Shown in pieces: positions 23,553 to 30,533 of a stretch of DNA of 59,503 nucleotides. Position numbers and translations under genes: made by a program. The stretch is from Eubacterium sp. (GTDB lineage: Bacteria > Bacillota > Clostridia > Peptostreptococcales > Anaerovoracaceae). Under the pieces are notes generated by a model. It was not told the DNA's origin, ran no database searches, and saw only the letters and a list, made by a program, of their open reading frames with translations. The stretch spans positions 1 through 59,503 of the forward strand of contig JAETRU010000016.1 of the NCBI GenBank assembly GCA_021769965.1, in the 5' to 3' direction. Numbering within the stretch: the first letter of the stretch is position 1; the number at the start of each line of letters is the position of its first letter.

Positions 23553-24824
23553 CTATTTCAAAATTGATACACCTGCACTCTTTCTGAGCTTCGTATAGCA
23601 GAAATACCGCAGTGCGTCCATGCAATGGTCATTTTGTTTGATGGGCTTGTCCTCGCCCCGATCGGCAGCCTTCTCATCCCAGACATAGGACGCAAACTCT
23701 TTGATAGTCTCTCTGCACTGGTCAGATATTGCGATCTGTTCACGGTTCAGCAAAGATCCTACGAACCGTATTCCATCCAATACATCATTTTTTGCCTTCT
23801 TGATACTGTAGCCTCGTTGCCGAAGCTCTGCGATGAAAGACGCCGCCGATGGGTCTATGATGATTTGCACCGGTTTTATCCCGCCAAGCCAAGCTGTCAA
23901 ATCATCTGCAAATTCACGGTCGGTTTTCTGCTTGTTTTCGTCTCTGCCGGAATAGTAATACTCACGACAACATATCCACTTTTCGGATGCCTTACGCCAA
24001 AGCAGAAACACCGTAGCATTCTGTGTACCATAGTCACAACTGACGATATATTCTTCGGTAGCCGGTGTGCTAATTGGCGCCGATACGTGCCTTGCGTTCT
24101 CGAACATGTCGTAAATAACGCCTTCGGCCACACACCAAAGTCCTAAGATATACCGCTTATAGAAGACGCCGCTGTACATCGACCGGTATCTGGCCTTGAT
24201 CTTCTCGCTCAGGCTCAGATTATCGTCCATCGTGAAGTGCAGGTAAAGCAGCTGCTTCTCTGCAGCCTTGTCGATCCAGTTTTGTTTGAACCAGTGAAAC
24301 GGCCCCTGAGGATTGCAGTTGAACCAGTATTTTGACCCTTCCACAGAGCACCGGCCCGTTGCCTGGTTCACAAAGCTCTCCGGCATCAGCGCAACCTCGT
24401 CGAAGAAGACGCCGGCCAAGGTGATACCTTGGATCAGATCCTGGCTGCGCTCATCTTTGCCGCCGAAGACATAGAAATAATTCGTCACGCCGCCGCGGGT
24501 AACCTCCAGCAGGTTATCCGCTCGGTGATCCTTATACCGGTACCCTCTGGATACTAGCATCAGCTTCAGTACGGCCAGCACGTTACGCCGGAAAGAACCG
24601 ATGGTCTTGCCGCACATGGCGAAGTTCTCTTCAGTGAATGAAGCCATCGCCCACATAACAAAAGACAGCGCCATTGACACTGTCTTCCCGCTACGAATCG
24701 CCCCGTCAGCTATGATACCTTCCATATGTGACACGCCGGATTCCGGCAGCCACCATGTCAGTATTTTTTTCTGTTTCTTGGAGAACGGCTGAAACTTGAA
24801 TACGGCAGTTTTTACTCTTGCCAT
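23553..24824 (-). CDS. Terminase large subunit (PBSX type)
   Basis: The 423 residues contain the terminase ATPase and nuclease. GAIRSGKTVSM is the Walker A motif, GVFFDEVALMP the Walker B region, and SCDYGTQNAT plus IDPSAASF carry nuclease acidic residues. It belongs to the PBSX family (Terminase_3). It packages DNA into the prohead. It overlaps the small subunit by 13 bases. Confidence 0.95.
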   Translation of the reverse strand: MARVKTAVFKFQPFSKKQKKILTWWLPESGVSHMEGIIADGAIRSGKTVSMALSFVMWAMASFTEENFAMCGKTIGSFRRNVLAVLKLMLVSRGYRYKDHRADNLLEVTRGGVTNYFYVFGGKDERSQDLIQGITLAGVFFDEVALMPESFVNQATGRCSVEGSKYWFNCNPQGPFHWFKQNWIDKAAEKQLLYLHFTMDDNLSLSEKIKARYRSMYSGVFYKRYILGLWCVAEGVIYDMFENARHVSAPISTPATEEYIVSCDYGTQNATVFLLWRKASEKWICCREYYYSGRDENKQKTDREFADDLTAWLGGIKPVQIIIDPSAASFIAELRQRGYSIKKAKNDVLDGIRFVGSLLNREQIAISDQCRETIKEFASYVWDEKAADRGEDKPIKQNDHCMDALRYFCYTKLRKSAGVSILK

Positions 24825-25558
24825 GATTCTGCAGCCTCCCCTTTAAGAGCATCGAGGAAACCATCATCTTCGGCACCGGCATTCGGATCTTCACCTTTGA
24901 TCTTCGCCGTGCTGGCTTTGATGTGCTCGATGCGTGCTTTCTGCTCTTCGCTTGCCTGCTCCCAGTTCTTATGCAGCAGATCATCATATCTTTTGATCAA
25001 GCCTTCCAACGTCTTCTGCGCTCTGGCCTGCGCCTGCAGGAAATTACTCTGCTTGTCCCAGGCTTGCTGCACTTCCCACTTTTCATTATAACCTGAACCG
25101 CTGGATCCTTCGCCGATTCTCTCGACGGTCTTATCATCCTGGTCTTTGACGTACATAATCGTCTGCGCCCGGACGATGGCAGCATAGGCAAGCTGAATCT
25201 GATCCCAGAGGATATCCAGCGGATCCTCCGGCATCTCCTGAATTATAGAAACGGTCTCCTCCGGAAGATACTTCCGAAAGAAACCGAACTTCTCTGCATT
25301 GCTATTCCGATTCGGAGCGGCGCCGCCCGAATTCCCGACAGCATTCTTGTTACCCTTTGGCGCTCCGCCTCGTTTGGTAACGTTACTTTTCGCTTCATTG
25401 GTAACGTTACTATTCCATTTGTCCTGATTTTTCCATTTTCGGACCTGCGTCTCGGAAACTCCGATCTCCGCAGCGATGTCCTTCAATTTCTTTTTCTTTT
25501 CCGAATCGAGCCAAAGCTGATAAGCCAAGTCACGCTTTGGGCTTCTCTGTCTTGGCAA
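24812..25558 (-). CDS. Terminase small subunit (PBSX XtmA-like)
   Basis: The protein of 248 residues starts with the PRQRSP motif and a helix-turn-helix (LKDIAAEIGVSETQVRKWK), then a basic GGAPKGNKNA segment and a helical oligomerisation region. This is the PBSX-type small terminase, which recognises phage DNA for packaging. The start is TTG with GAGGTGAGG before it. Confidence 0.92.
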   Translation of the reverse strand: MPRQRSPKRDLAYQLWLDSEKKKKLKDIAAEIGVSETQVRKWKNQDKWNSNVTNEAKSNVTKRGGAPKGNKNAVGNSGGAAPNRNSNAEKFGFFRKYLPEETVSIIQEMPEDPLDILWDQIQLAYAAIVRAQTIMYVKDQDDKTVERIGEGSSGSGYNEKWEVQQAWDKQSNFLQAQARAQKTLEGLIKRYDDLLHKNWEQASEEQKARIEHIKASTAKIKGEDPNAGAEDDGFLDALKGEAAESWQE

Positions 25559-25595
25559 ATCGCCTCACCTCGCTTAGTTGTGTTTGTTTTGCAAT

Positions 25596-25626
25596 AAAAG
25601 ACCCCGGGCCCGAAGGACACCGGAGT
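25596..25626 (-). terminator. Terminator between the GNAT gene and the late operon
   Basis: The stem ACTCCGG/CCGGGGT (one G-T pair) encloses a CC-TTCG-GG tetraloop hairpin and is followed by a CTTTT tract on the minus strand. It ends the GNAT transcript just before the terminase genes. No clear promoter is visible between it and the terminase start, so late transcription may read through under phage control. Confidence 0.6.
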
Positions 25627-25637
25627 ACGTTCAATTT

Positions 25638-26186
25638 CTATCTTATGTATTTGATCAGCTGCACTAAATAAGCAGGGGTATCATTTGATTTTTCTAATTT
25701 ATTTAAGGTCCTATCAGCAATACGTTGAAACCCATTGGTCGTATAAAACTCTATTAAGCACTGCTTATCTTCACACTCTACGTATGTAAACTTGCCACTA
25801 ATCATAATTTGTATTTGTGCTATTCTATCACAGGCGAGTTTCAACAATTCATCGCCTGTAATCAGCTCGTTATATCCGTCTTGAAAATTCTTTCCTAGCT
25901 GCGCAATTAGGGGAACGGAAAGCTGATAACCTTTTAAATCTTCACTGTGACTGCCAAATCTACTTATACGCTTTTTCAAAGTCTTACTATCTATCGATTT
26001 GTCTGGAATAAATAAAAACTTATTTGCCAGTGTAAAATAACCAACCAAAACCGGTTTTCCTTTATGCGAAGTAAACACCAAATAGGTCGCTGCTATTCCT
26101 TGCTCGGCAAAAGCAACCGCTTTTTCTTTTACAAACATTTCCACATCATAGTTTAACGGACACGAAAAAGCAGAGATTGCTCCCAT
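25638..26186 (-). CDS. GNAT-type acetyltransferase, possible toxin of a two-gene module
   Basis: The 182 residues show a GNAT-like fold: AATYLVFTSHKGKPVLVGYFTLA strands early on, and a C-terminal FYTTNGFQRI motif typical of GNAT acetyl-CoA enzymes. The low-GC gene lies between the late regulator and terminase, out of place for a packaging operon. A 61-residue protein is encoded just upstream, and GNAT enzymes with small upstream partners are often toxin-antitoxin pairs. The activity and target are unknown. Confidence 0.65.
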   Translation of the reverse strand: MGAISAFSCPLNYDVEMFVKEKAVAFAEQGIAATYLVFTSHKGKPVLVGYFTLANKFLFIPDKSIDSKTLKKRISRFGSHSEDLKGYQLSVPLIAQLGKNFQDGYNELITGDELLKLACDRIAQIQIMISGKFTYVECEDKQCLIEFYTTNGFQRIADRTLNKLEKSNDTPAYLVQLIKYIR

Positions 26187-26287
26187 GATTGCATTAACCG
26201 CTCTCTCTGCCTGTTCACGTTCCTCATTAAAGTTCTATAGTTGAAAGTTCTTGTCTTATTTTTATCATTTCTGATAAATTAACGATA

Positions 26288-26473
26288 TTATACCCTGTCA
26301 CTGTCTTCTCCAAAAATTGCTTTAATTTTTTCTTTATCTAAATTTTCGACCCTTTTTGACATGACAACTTTTTTTCCATCATTTTGTTCAGATACTTCCA
26401 TCGCCTTTATCAAGGATTTGCAAAACCTCACATCTTTCACCTTTATATTGTTATAAAGACTATTCGTTGCCAC
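26288..26473 (-). CDS. Small protein upstream of the GNAT gene, possible antitoxin
   Basis: I place the start at GTG 26,473, ten bases after AAGGAG. A promoter at 26,520-26,548 lies inside the longer possible frame, which argues against an upstream start. The 61 residues are charged and mostly helical (VRFCKSLIKAMEVSEQ, KEKIKAIFGED). No DNA-binding motif is obvious. Its place directly before the GNAT gene suggests an antitoxin role, by inference. Confidence 0.5.
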   Translation of the reverse strand: MATNSLYNNIKVKDVRFCKSLIKAMEVSEQNDGKKVVMSKRVENLDKEKIKAIFGEDSDRV

Positions 26474-26519
26474 ATTGATCACGCTCCTTAACTCATAAAG
26501 CTTCACTCTTGGTCTTAAT

Positions 26520-26548
26520 ATTGTATCATACTTCCTTCTGAATGTGAA
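26520..26548 (-). promoter_or_regulatory. Promoter of the GNAT module
   Basis: On the minus strand TTCACA (26,548-26,543) and TACAAT (26,525-26,520) are separated by 17 bases. This gives the module its own SigA-type promoter within the phage late region. Confidence 0.55.
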
Positions 26549-26775
26549 GCCACTAGATGTTGTGTATGATTGAACAATTGTAGCACCATTCTTGTGTTGT
26601 AACAAACTGTCTCATTTCGTTATCCGCCAACAACAAAAGCGCCGCCCCACACAGCAGCGCCTTGAAGTCAGCATCTATAGACTCAAAAAAGGAGAATATG
26701 CGGCAAAGAGGTTCACTGTATCTTGATCTCTTTGCAGTTTATACTATATCACAGGGTGAATGTGGCTTTCTATGG
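26549..26775. other. Intergenic region with one inverted repeat
   Basis: No gene is supported here. A repeat GCAAAGAG/CTCTTTGC (26,703-26,710 and 26,728-26,735) could form a hairpin after the late regulator gene, but the following T tract is about 16 bases away, so it is a poor terminator. Confidence 0.3.
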
Positions 26776-27201
26776 TCAATTTATCAAATCCTTGATTTTT
26801 TTCAGGCCTTTTCCGTGCAGACGCAGTGTCCACCGATAATCGATTCCTAAATCAACCGCGATTTCTTCCCACTTCCTCCGCTCGATATACCGCATATGCA
26901 GGATCCTCTGCAGCCGGCTGTCATCTATCTGGCTGATGACCTTCTCGATCTCCGCCAGCTGATCCAGCGCTCTGTTCCATTCCCGCATGATCTGATCCCG
27001 ATAGTCCATGATTCTGGCGACCAGGTCCCCGATCTTATCTTTGGGGCCGGAAGTCTGGACCCGCTCGCCTTCTGTTGTTGCCGTGATCTTCTCAAGCAGA
27101 TCCTCCATGTCCTGCACCGTAGCCTCCATGTTGCTGATCCGCGACCTGGTAACCTGATACTGCTTTAAAAACTCCTTTGCCTCCACGCTATCTCCTCCCA
27201 T
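26776..27201 (-). CDS. DUF1492/ArpU-like late regulator
   Basis: The 141-residue protein is helical, and its C-terminal half (LQRILHMRYIERRKWEEIAVDLGIDYRWTLRLHGKG, read in parts) resembles a sigma-like region 4 helix-turn-helix. This is the form of DUF1492 and ArpU/RinA-type proteins, which switch on late operons in Bacillota phages. It is the last gene of the early block, just before the structural genes. Confidence 0.75.
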   Translation of the reverse strand: MGGDSVEAKEFLKQYQVTRSRISNMEATVQDMEDLLEKITATTEGERVQTSGPKDKIGDLVARIMDYRDQIMREWNRALDQLAEIEKVISQIDDSRLQRILHMRYIERRKWEEIAVDLGIDYRWTLRLHGKGLKKIKDLIN

Positions 27202-27212
27202 CTCTGTTTAAG

Positions 27213-27434
27213 CTACTGCTCTGCGTCCCTGTAGAGATAATCCATTTTGTTTCGATAGCAGCCTTGCTGCGCTGCTCCAAACTTGCGCTGGTAGTTTTCC
27301 GGTGCAAACAGGCATTTGTTGCACAGTCCGTCTCTACAAAACCTAAGCAGCTGCTTGTTATCATCAGCGCGGATCATAAAACCCACAATTCCTGTATCCG
27401 CAGATTTAAAATTATCTTTTTCAAAGTTTTTCAT
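27213..27434 (-). CDS. Small phage protein with Cys motif
   Basis: From ATG 27,434 (overlapping the upstream gene by 14 bases, with GGAGG before it) this gives 73 residues. CRDGLCNKCLF and QQGCYRN could bind a metal ion. Family unknown to me. Confidence 0.5.
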   Translation of the reverse strand: MKNFEKDNFKSADTGIVGFMIRADDNKQLLRFCRDGLCNKCLFAPENYQRKFGAAQQGCYRNKMDYLYRDAEQ

Positions 27435-27792
27435 CCGCCCGTCCTCCGTTCTTCTCGTATTTGTCGCATCCACCTGGACGAATCTCGCAATCCCTCGGCA
27501 CCCCTGTGATAAGCAGATAGTCACAGGTCTTCGTGCAGGTCTCTTTGCCCAAAAATCTGCAATCTTTCGGGCAATCCCTGACCGGATCTGTCGGTACAGG
27601 TGCCAAGGTCTTTGCAGGAAGCGCCTTTACCTTCTTCTGCTTCCGCTTTGGTTCCGGATTTGCCCTTCGCGTCATCTCTTTTTTCCTGCACTGCGCACTG
27701 CAGTAGATCTGCCTGCCGTAGGCATAAAATTCCTTGCCGCACACCGCGCAGGTCCTTTTCCTCCTCGGTGCTGTCTTTTTTGTTTCACTCAC
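27421..27792 (-). CDS. Zinc-finger-like phage protein
   Basis: The protein of 123 residues has an N-terminal CAVCGKEFYAYGRQIYCSAQCRKKE zinc-ribbon-like motif (four cysteines in two CxxC/CxxxC pairs), a basic linker and a second Cys cluster (CPKDCRF, CTKTC, CEIRPGGC). It probably binds zinc and perhaps nucleic acid. It overlaps its upstream neighbour by ATGA. Confidence 0.6.
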   Translation of the reverse strand: MSETKKTAPRRKRTCAVCGKEFYAYGRQIYCSAQCRKKEMTRRANPEPKRKQKKVKALPAKTLAPVPTDPVRDCPKDCRFLGKETCTKTCDYLLITGVPRDCEIRPGGCDKYEKNGGRADEKL

Positions 27793-28154
27793 TTTTTCCT
27801 CCTGTTTTGGCTCGGGGGGGGGACTGGCTGCCGAACCGGATCAGCGTTTGCCGCAGGTTCCGGCAGAATCTCCTCCGCATACACGATTATCTTATCCTTG
27901 GCCACCGCATATCCATACTCTACGCATGCTCCGCGCGACTCTTTCCAATCCGGCAGCAGACAAACTGCGTCGGCCAGATCCAGCATCCTCAAGGTCAGGG
28001 ACATGTAGTCTTTCCAGCTGCAGCTTTTCGGCAGCTGCAGGCAGGCCGGGTTTATCGGCTCATGACCGATTGAGGCAAGAGCCTTCTCGGCCTGATTGAA
28101 CTTCTCCCGGTAGTTCTCATCGCCAGTGACTTTGCCGGCTATGTAAATTCTCAT
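27789..28154 (-). CDS. DUF4406 protein (nucleoside deoxyribosyltransferase-like)
   Basis: The 121 residues begin with MRIYIAGKVTG and contain LADAVCLLPDW and GACVEYGYAVA, the signature of DUF4406, a fold related to nucleoside 2-deoxyribosyltransferases. Phage copies are thought to act in nucleotide metabolism. The Pro-rich C-terminus is encoded over a run of nine C on the coding strand (27,822-27,814), which could vary by slippage. Confidence 0.75.
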   Translation of the reverse strand: MRIYIAGKVTGDENYREKFNQAEKALASIGHEPINPACLQLPKSCSWKDYMSLTLRMLDLADAVCLLPDWKESRGACVEYGYAVAKDKIIVYAEEILPEPAANADPVRQPVPPPSQNRRKK

Positions 28155-28351
28155 CGCGACTCTCCTCTCATCTTTTTGATCCGGTAATCTGAGTATTCCG
28201 GACCCGCCGGGTTATCCTCAGTCCTTCGATTCTTCGTAAACTCGTTATACATCTCCAATTCCGCCTGCCAGAACTTATACGGTCCGCAAGATCCGTGGCA
28301 CTCGGCCTGCCTGCGCTTACATTTCTGGCAGGGTGGCATCGGTCTGTTCAT
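28151..28351 (-). CDS. Small zinc-ribbon-like phage protein
   Basis: This 66-residue protein has CQKCKRRQAECHGSC, with four cysteines and a His, then a KFWQAELEMYNEF helix. Similar small Cys proteins are common in early regions of Clostridia phages. It overlaps the DUF4406 gene by 4 bases. Confidence 0.55.
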   Translation of the reverse strand: MNRPMPPCQKCKRRQAECHGSCGPYKFWQAELEMYNEFTKNRRTEDNPAGPEYSDYRIKKMRGESR

Positions 28352-28412
28352 TTCTGTTCACCTTCCTAAGTTCCCAGCCTGCACAGCCAAAGCCATGCAG
28401 ACGGGACCGCCA

Positions 28413-29198
28413 TTACATTCCTACAACGACCTTGCCTTCATCGATCAGTTCTTTCAGATGCTCTTCCAGATACTCTTTGATATTCGTCTTGGCCTGCAGC
28501 TTCCACATGCCGCCGTCAGCCTCAAAGATGCCGACCTGGTCATCTTTGACCCGCAGCAGGAAGTCGCTCTCTGGCTGGTCTACCTCCGGGAAGGTCCGGT
28601 ATGGTTTCAGGGAGACGATTGGCCGGATGGTCTCGGTCCCCATCATTTGGATGCCAGTCTGCACTTTGACGGTCTGTGCGATGCCGTTATCTTTGACCTC
28701 CGCCTGGTCTCCCCTGACAATGGTGGAAAGCATCCGCAGCACATAATCCCGATCCGGTGTTGCCATGAAGCAGGCGTTGAGCTTGATCCTGGCTTCGTCA
28801 TAATCCATGTATCTGCCCGGAGCGCCCGGCATGAGACTTTCGCTTGCCTCATACAACTTCAGCCTCTTAAAGTCGTCATCATCATCCTTGAATATGCCGG
28901 TGTAGGCCACCACACGGTCATATGCACAGACATCGATGTAAAGGATGCTGGCCTCATCCATCACCTCCGGCTCCCTGCTGAAACTTTGCCGTGTCGGCCA
29001 TTCGCTACTGATCAGTTCGCAGAACATTTCCAGACCTGATACAGCCTTAACATCAGGATATACGTTGTCATGACGAACAAATTTCATTCCTCCATCTGGC
29101 CGAACTAAGTATGTATCCCGTCCGATCCGCTCAAACCTGGGCTCTTTCACACTATTCTCAACGATATCGATCAATCTTTCAAATTCCTTTTCAAACAT
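28413..29198 (-). CDS. Phage protein of unknown function, 261 aa
   Basis: The protein has a helical start (FEKEFERLIDIVENSV), a mixed middle region with an acidic DDDDDF run and a C-terminal helix (NIKEYLEEHLKELIDEGKVVVG). I do not recognise the family. It lies among early genes between the replication-terminator-like protein and the small zinc proteins. Confidence 0.55.
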   Translation of the reverse strand: MFEKEFERLIDIVENSVKEPRFERIGRDTYLVRPDGGMKFVRHDNVYPDVKAVSGLEMFCELISSEWPTRQSFSREPEVMDEASILYIDVCAYDRVVAYTGIFKDDDDDFKRLKLYEASESLMPGAPGRYMDYDEARIKLNACFMATPDRDYVLRMLSTIVRGDQAEVKDNGIAQTVKVQTGIQMMGTETIRPIVSLKPYRTFPEVDQPESDFLLRVKDDQVGIFEADGGMWKLQAKTNIKEYLEEHLKELIDEGKVVVGM

Positions 29199-29213
29199 TT
29201 CCCTGCTCCTTTC

Positions 29214-29585
29214 TTACAGGTCCTGCACCAGTCTCAACTGTGCAGGCTGCTCCTCCTCATTTCCGTACATATCCATCTGACCAGGCACCTGCGGCTTCAT
29301 CTCCACCGCCTGGATCTTTCCGGCGAACTCACCGATGAATAATGACATCGCTACCGGATTTGATGCCTGCAGCGTCGATTTCACTTCGCACCGGACCGCC
29401 ACTACTTCACGCTGCGCATCCGGCGTGAAGGTCAGGTTCAACTGCAGCTTCCTTGGCTTTGTAGGGTTGGTATTGACGTCCAGGATATTTTTTATGATCT
29501 TCGGCATCTCGATATCCACCCGCTCCTTGATCGCTCCGTTTGCCATGTCCAGCATGGACTTTACCATTGACTCTTCTCTGTTCAT
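29214..29585 (-). CDS. Phage protein annotated elsewhere as replication terminator protein
   Basis: The 123 residues contain LDMANGAIKERVDIEM and KLQLNLTFTPDAQRE, which I recognise from many Clostridia phages where the label replication terminator protein is used. Experimental support for that function is not known to me. It overlaps rusA by 4 bases. Confidence 0.6.
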   Translation of the reverse strand: MNREESMVKSMLDMANGAIKERVDIEMPKIIKNILDVNTNPTKPRKLQLNLTFTPDAQREVVAVRCEVKSTLQASNPVAMSLFIGEFAGKIQAVEMKPQVPGQMDMYGNEEEQPAQLRLVQDL

Positions 29586-29995
29586 AATACATCTCCTTTT
29601 TCTTCCAGTGATATGATCTGAATGTAGATCCCAGGGATCTCTGCCCAGAACTTTTCCGTGATCTCTGATGCCACCAAAGCATCATCTTTCCAAAAGCCTG
29701 TATCCGTCATGCAGTCCTTCAGCAGTTTCTGCAGATTGTCCGTATCAGGCTTTGTGATCCGGTAAGCCCCGTCCGGATGCACGCCCCTGGGAAAGCACCA
29801 CTTTGTGACCAGCCTTACTCCGCAAGTATATGGCTTGTATGGCCGATACCGCTGTAAAGCAGCGCAGAGTTTCTGTCTTGCTGCCTTCAGCTCTGCTGGT
29901 TCATAAAACACCGGCTTGCCGCGCACCACATGCACCTTCTTTTCCTGATGCGTAACTGTCGGAGGCACCATCGCCATAAAGAATCCGTATGTCAT
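29582..29995 (-). CDS. rusA: RusA-type Holliday junction resolvase
   Basis: From ATG 29,995 (ATGA overlap with the upstream stop, GGGAGG before it) the protein has 137 residues. The RusA motif KPDTDNLQKLLKD with two Asp is clear, and DDALV carries a further acidic pair. The enzyme resolves branched phage DNA after recombination and before packaging. Confidence 0.87.
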   Translation of the reverse strand: MTYGFFMAMVPPTVTHQEKKVHVVRGKPVFYEPAELKAARQKLCAALQRYRPYKPYTCGVRLVTKWCFPRGVHPDGAYRITKPDTDNLQKLLKDCMTDTGFWKDDALVASEITEKFWAEIPGIYIQIISLEEKGDVL

Positions 29996-30228
29996 GCCCT
30001 GCCTCCCAGCTTCAGAGCACATAGCGTGCATACCGCTTTCAGCTTTGGCTCGTCCTCTAATACAGTGCGGAGCTGATCTGTTTCATAGCACTCTGCGCCA
30101 CATGACGGACAATTCACCGTCCTCCATGATGGACGTCGTTCTCCATAGTTTTTCGGAAAGTGCTTCACCAAAGGCATGCATAGCAAGCCTGGTTCTCCTT
30201 TCGTATGCGGCCCCATATATATTTCCAT
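29992..30228 (-). CDS. Small zinc-ribbon phage protein
   Basis: The start at ATG 30,228 has AAAGGAG 11 bases upstream; an ATG seven codons earlier is possible. The 78 residues hold CPSCGAECYE and CTLCALK, a four-Cys zinc ribbon. It lies directly after the iteron region in transcription order. Confidence 0.55.
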   Translation of the reverse strand: MEIYMGPHTKGEPGLLCMPLVKHFPKNYGERRPSWRTVNCPSCGAECYETDQLRTVLEDEPKLKAVCTLCALKLGGRA

Positions 30229-30267
30229 GTTTTTACATTCTCCTTTCATGAGTGATTTTTCTTTTTT

Positions 30268-30329
30268 GTCACAGAACGGGGGAGAAGTCGTCGTGCGTAA
30301 GCTGTCGCACGACTACTCACCCCTGTGAC
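30268..30329. other. Long interrupted inverted repeat near the replication genes
   Basis: GTCACAG (30,268-30,274) pairs with CTGTGAC (30,323-30,329). Inside it GGGG faces CCCC, and GTCGTGCG (30,290-30,297) pairs with CGCACGAC (30,306-30,313). On the minus strand A rather than T follows, so this is not a simple terminator for the early operon. Confidence 0.45.
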
Positions 30330-30346
30330 CGTCAGGGAACGCAAAA

Positions 30347-30519
30347 TTTATATATACGTAGTATATATAGTTTGCGTGCAACAGTTGCAAATAGGAGTTT
30401 TTTTCCTATTTGCAACTCTCTGCCGCAAATAGGGCGTTTTTCCTATTTGCAACCCTTGCAAAGCAAATGCAAAATTCCTATTTGCGTGCAACGCAAAGCA
30501 TTTGCAACTTCCTATTTGC
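30347..30519. repeat. Iteron cluster and AT-rich tract, candidate phage origin
   Basis: The 9-mer CCTATTTGC or its complement occurs six times: 30,387-30,395, 30,405-30,413, 30,425-30,433, 30,442-30,450, 30,477-30,485 and 30,511-30,519. The first four form two back-to-back inverted pairs. A tract of alternating AT with TATATACGTAGTATATA (around 30,350-30,369) lies beside it. Such clusters next to a primase-helicase gene are typical replication origins. Confidence 0.6.
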
Positions 30520-30533
30520 GTGCGTCTTTAGGG

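Noticed and set aside
26474-26605. N-terminal extension of the small GNAT-partner protein
   Set aside because: A promoter lies within it and the better ribosome binding site is at the GTG at 26,473.
26638-26666. Terminator-like GGCGCT repeat before the late regulator
   Set aside because: The two GGCGCT copies are direct, not inverted, so no stem forms.
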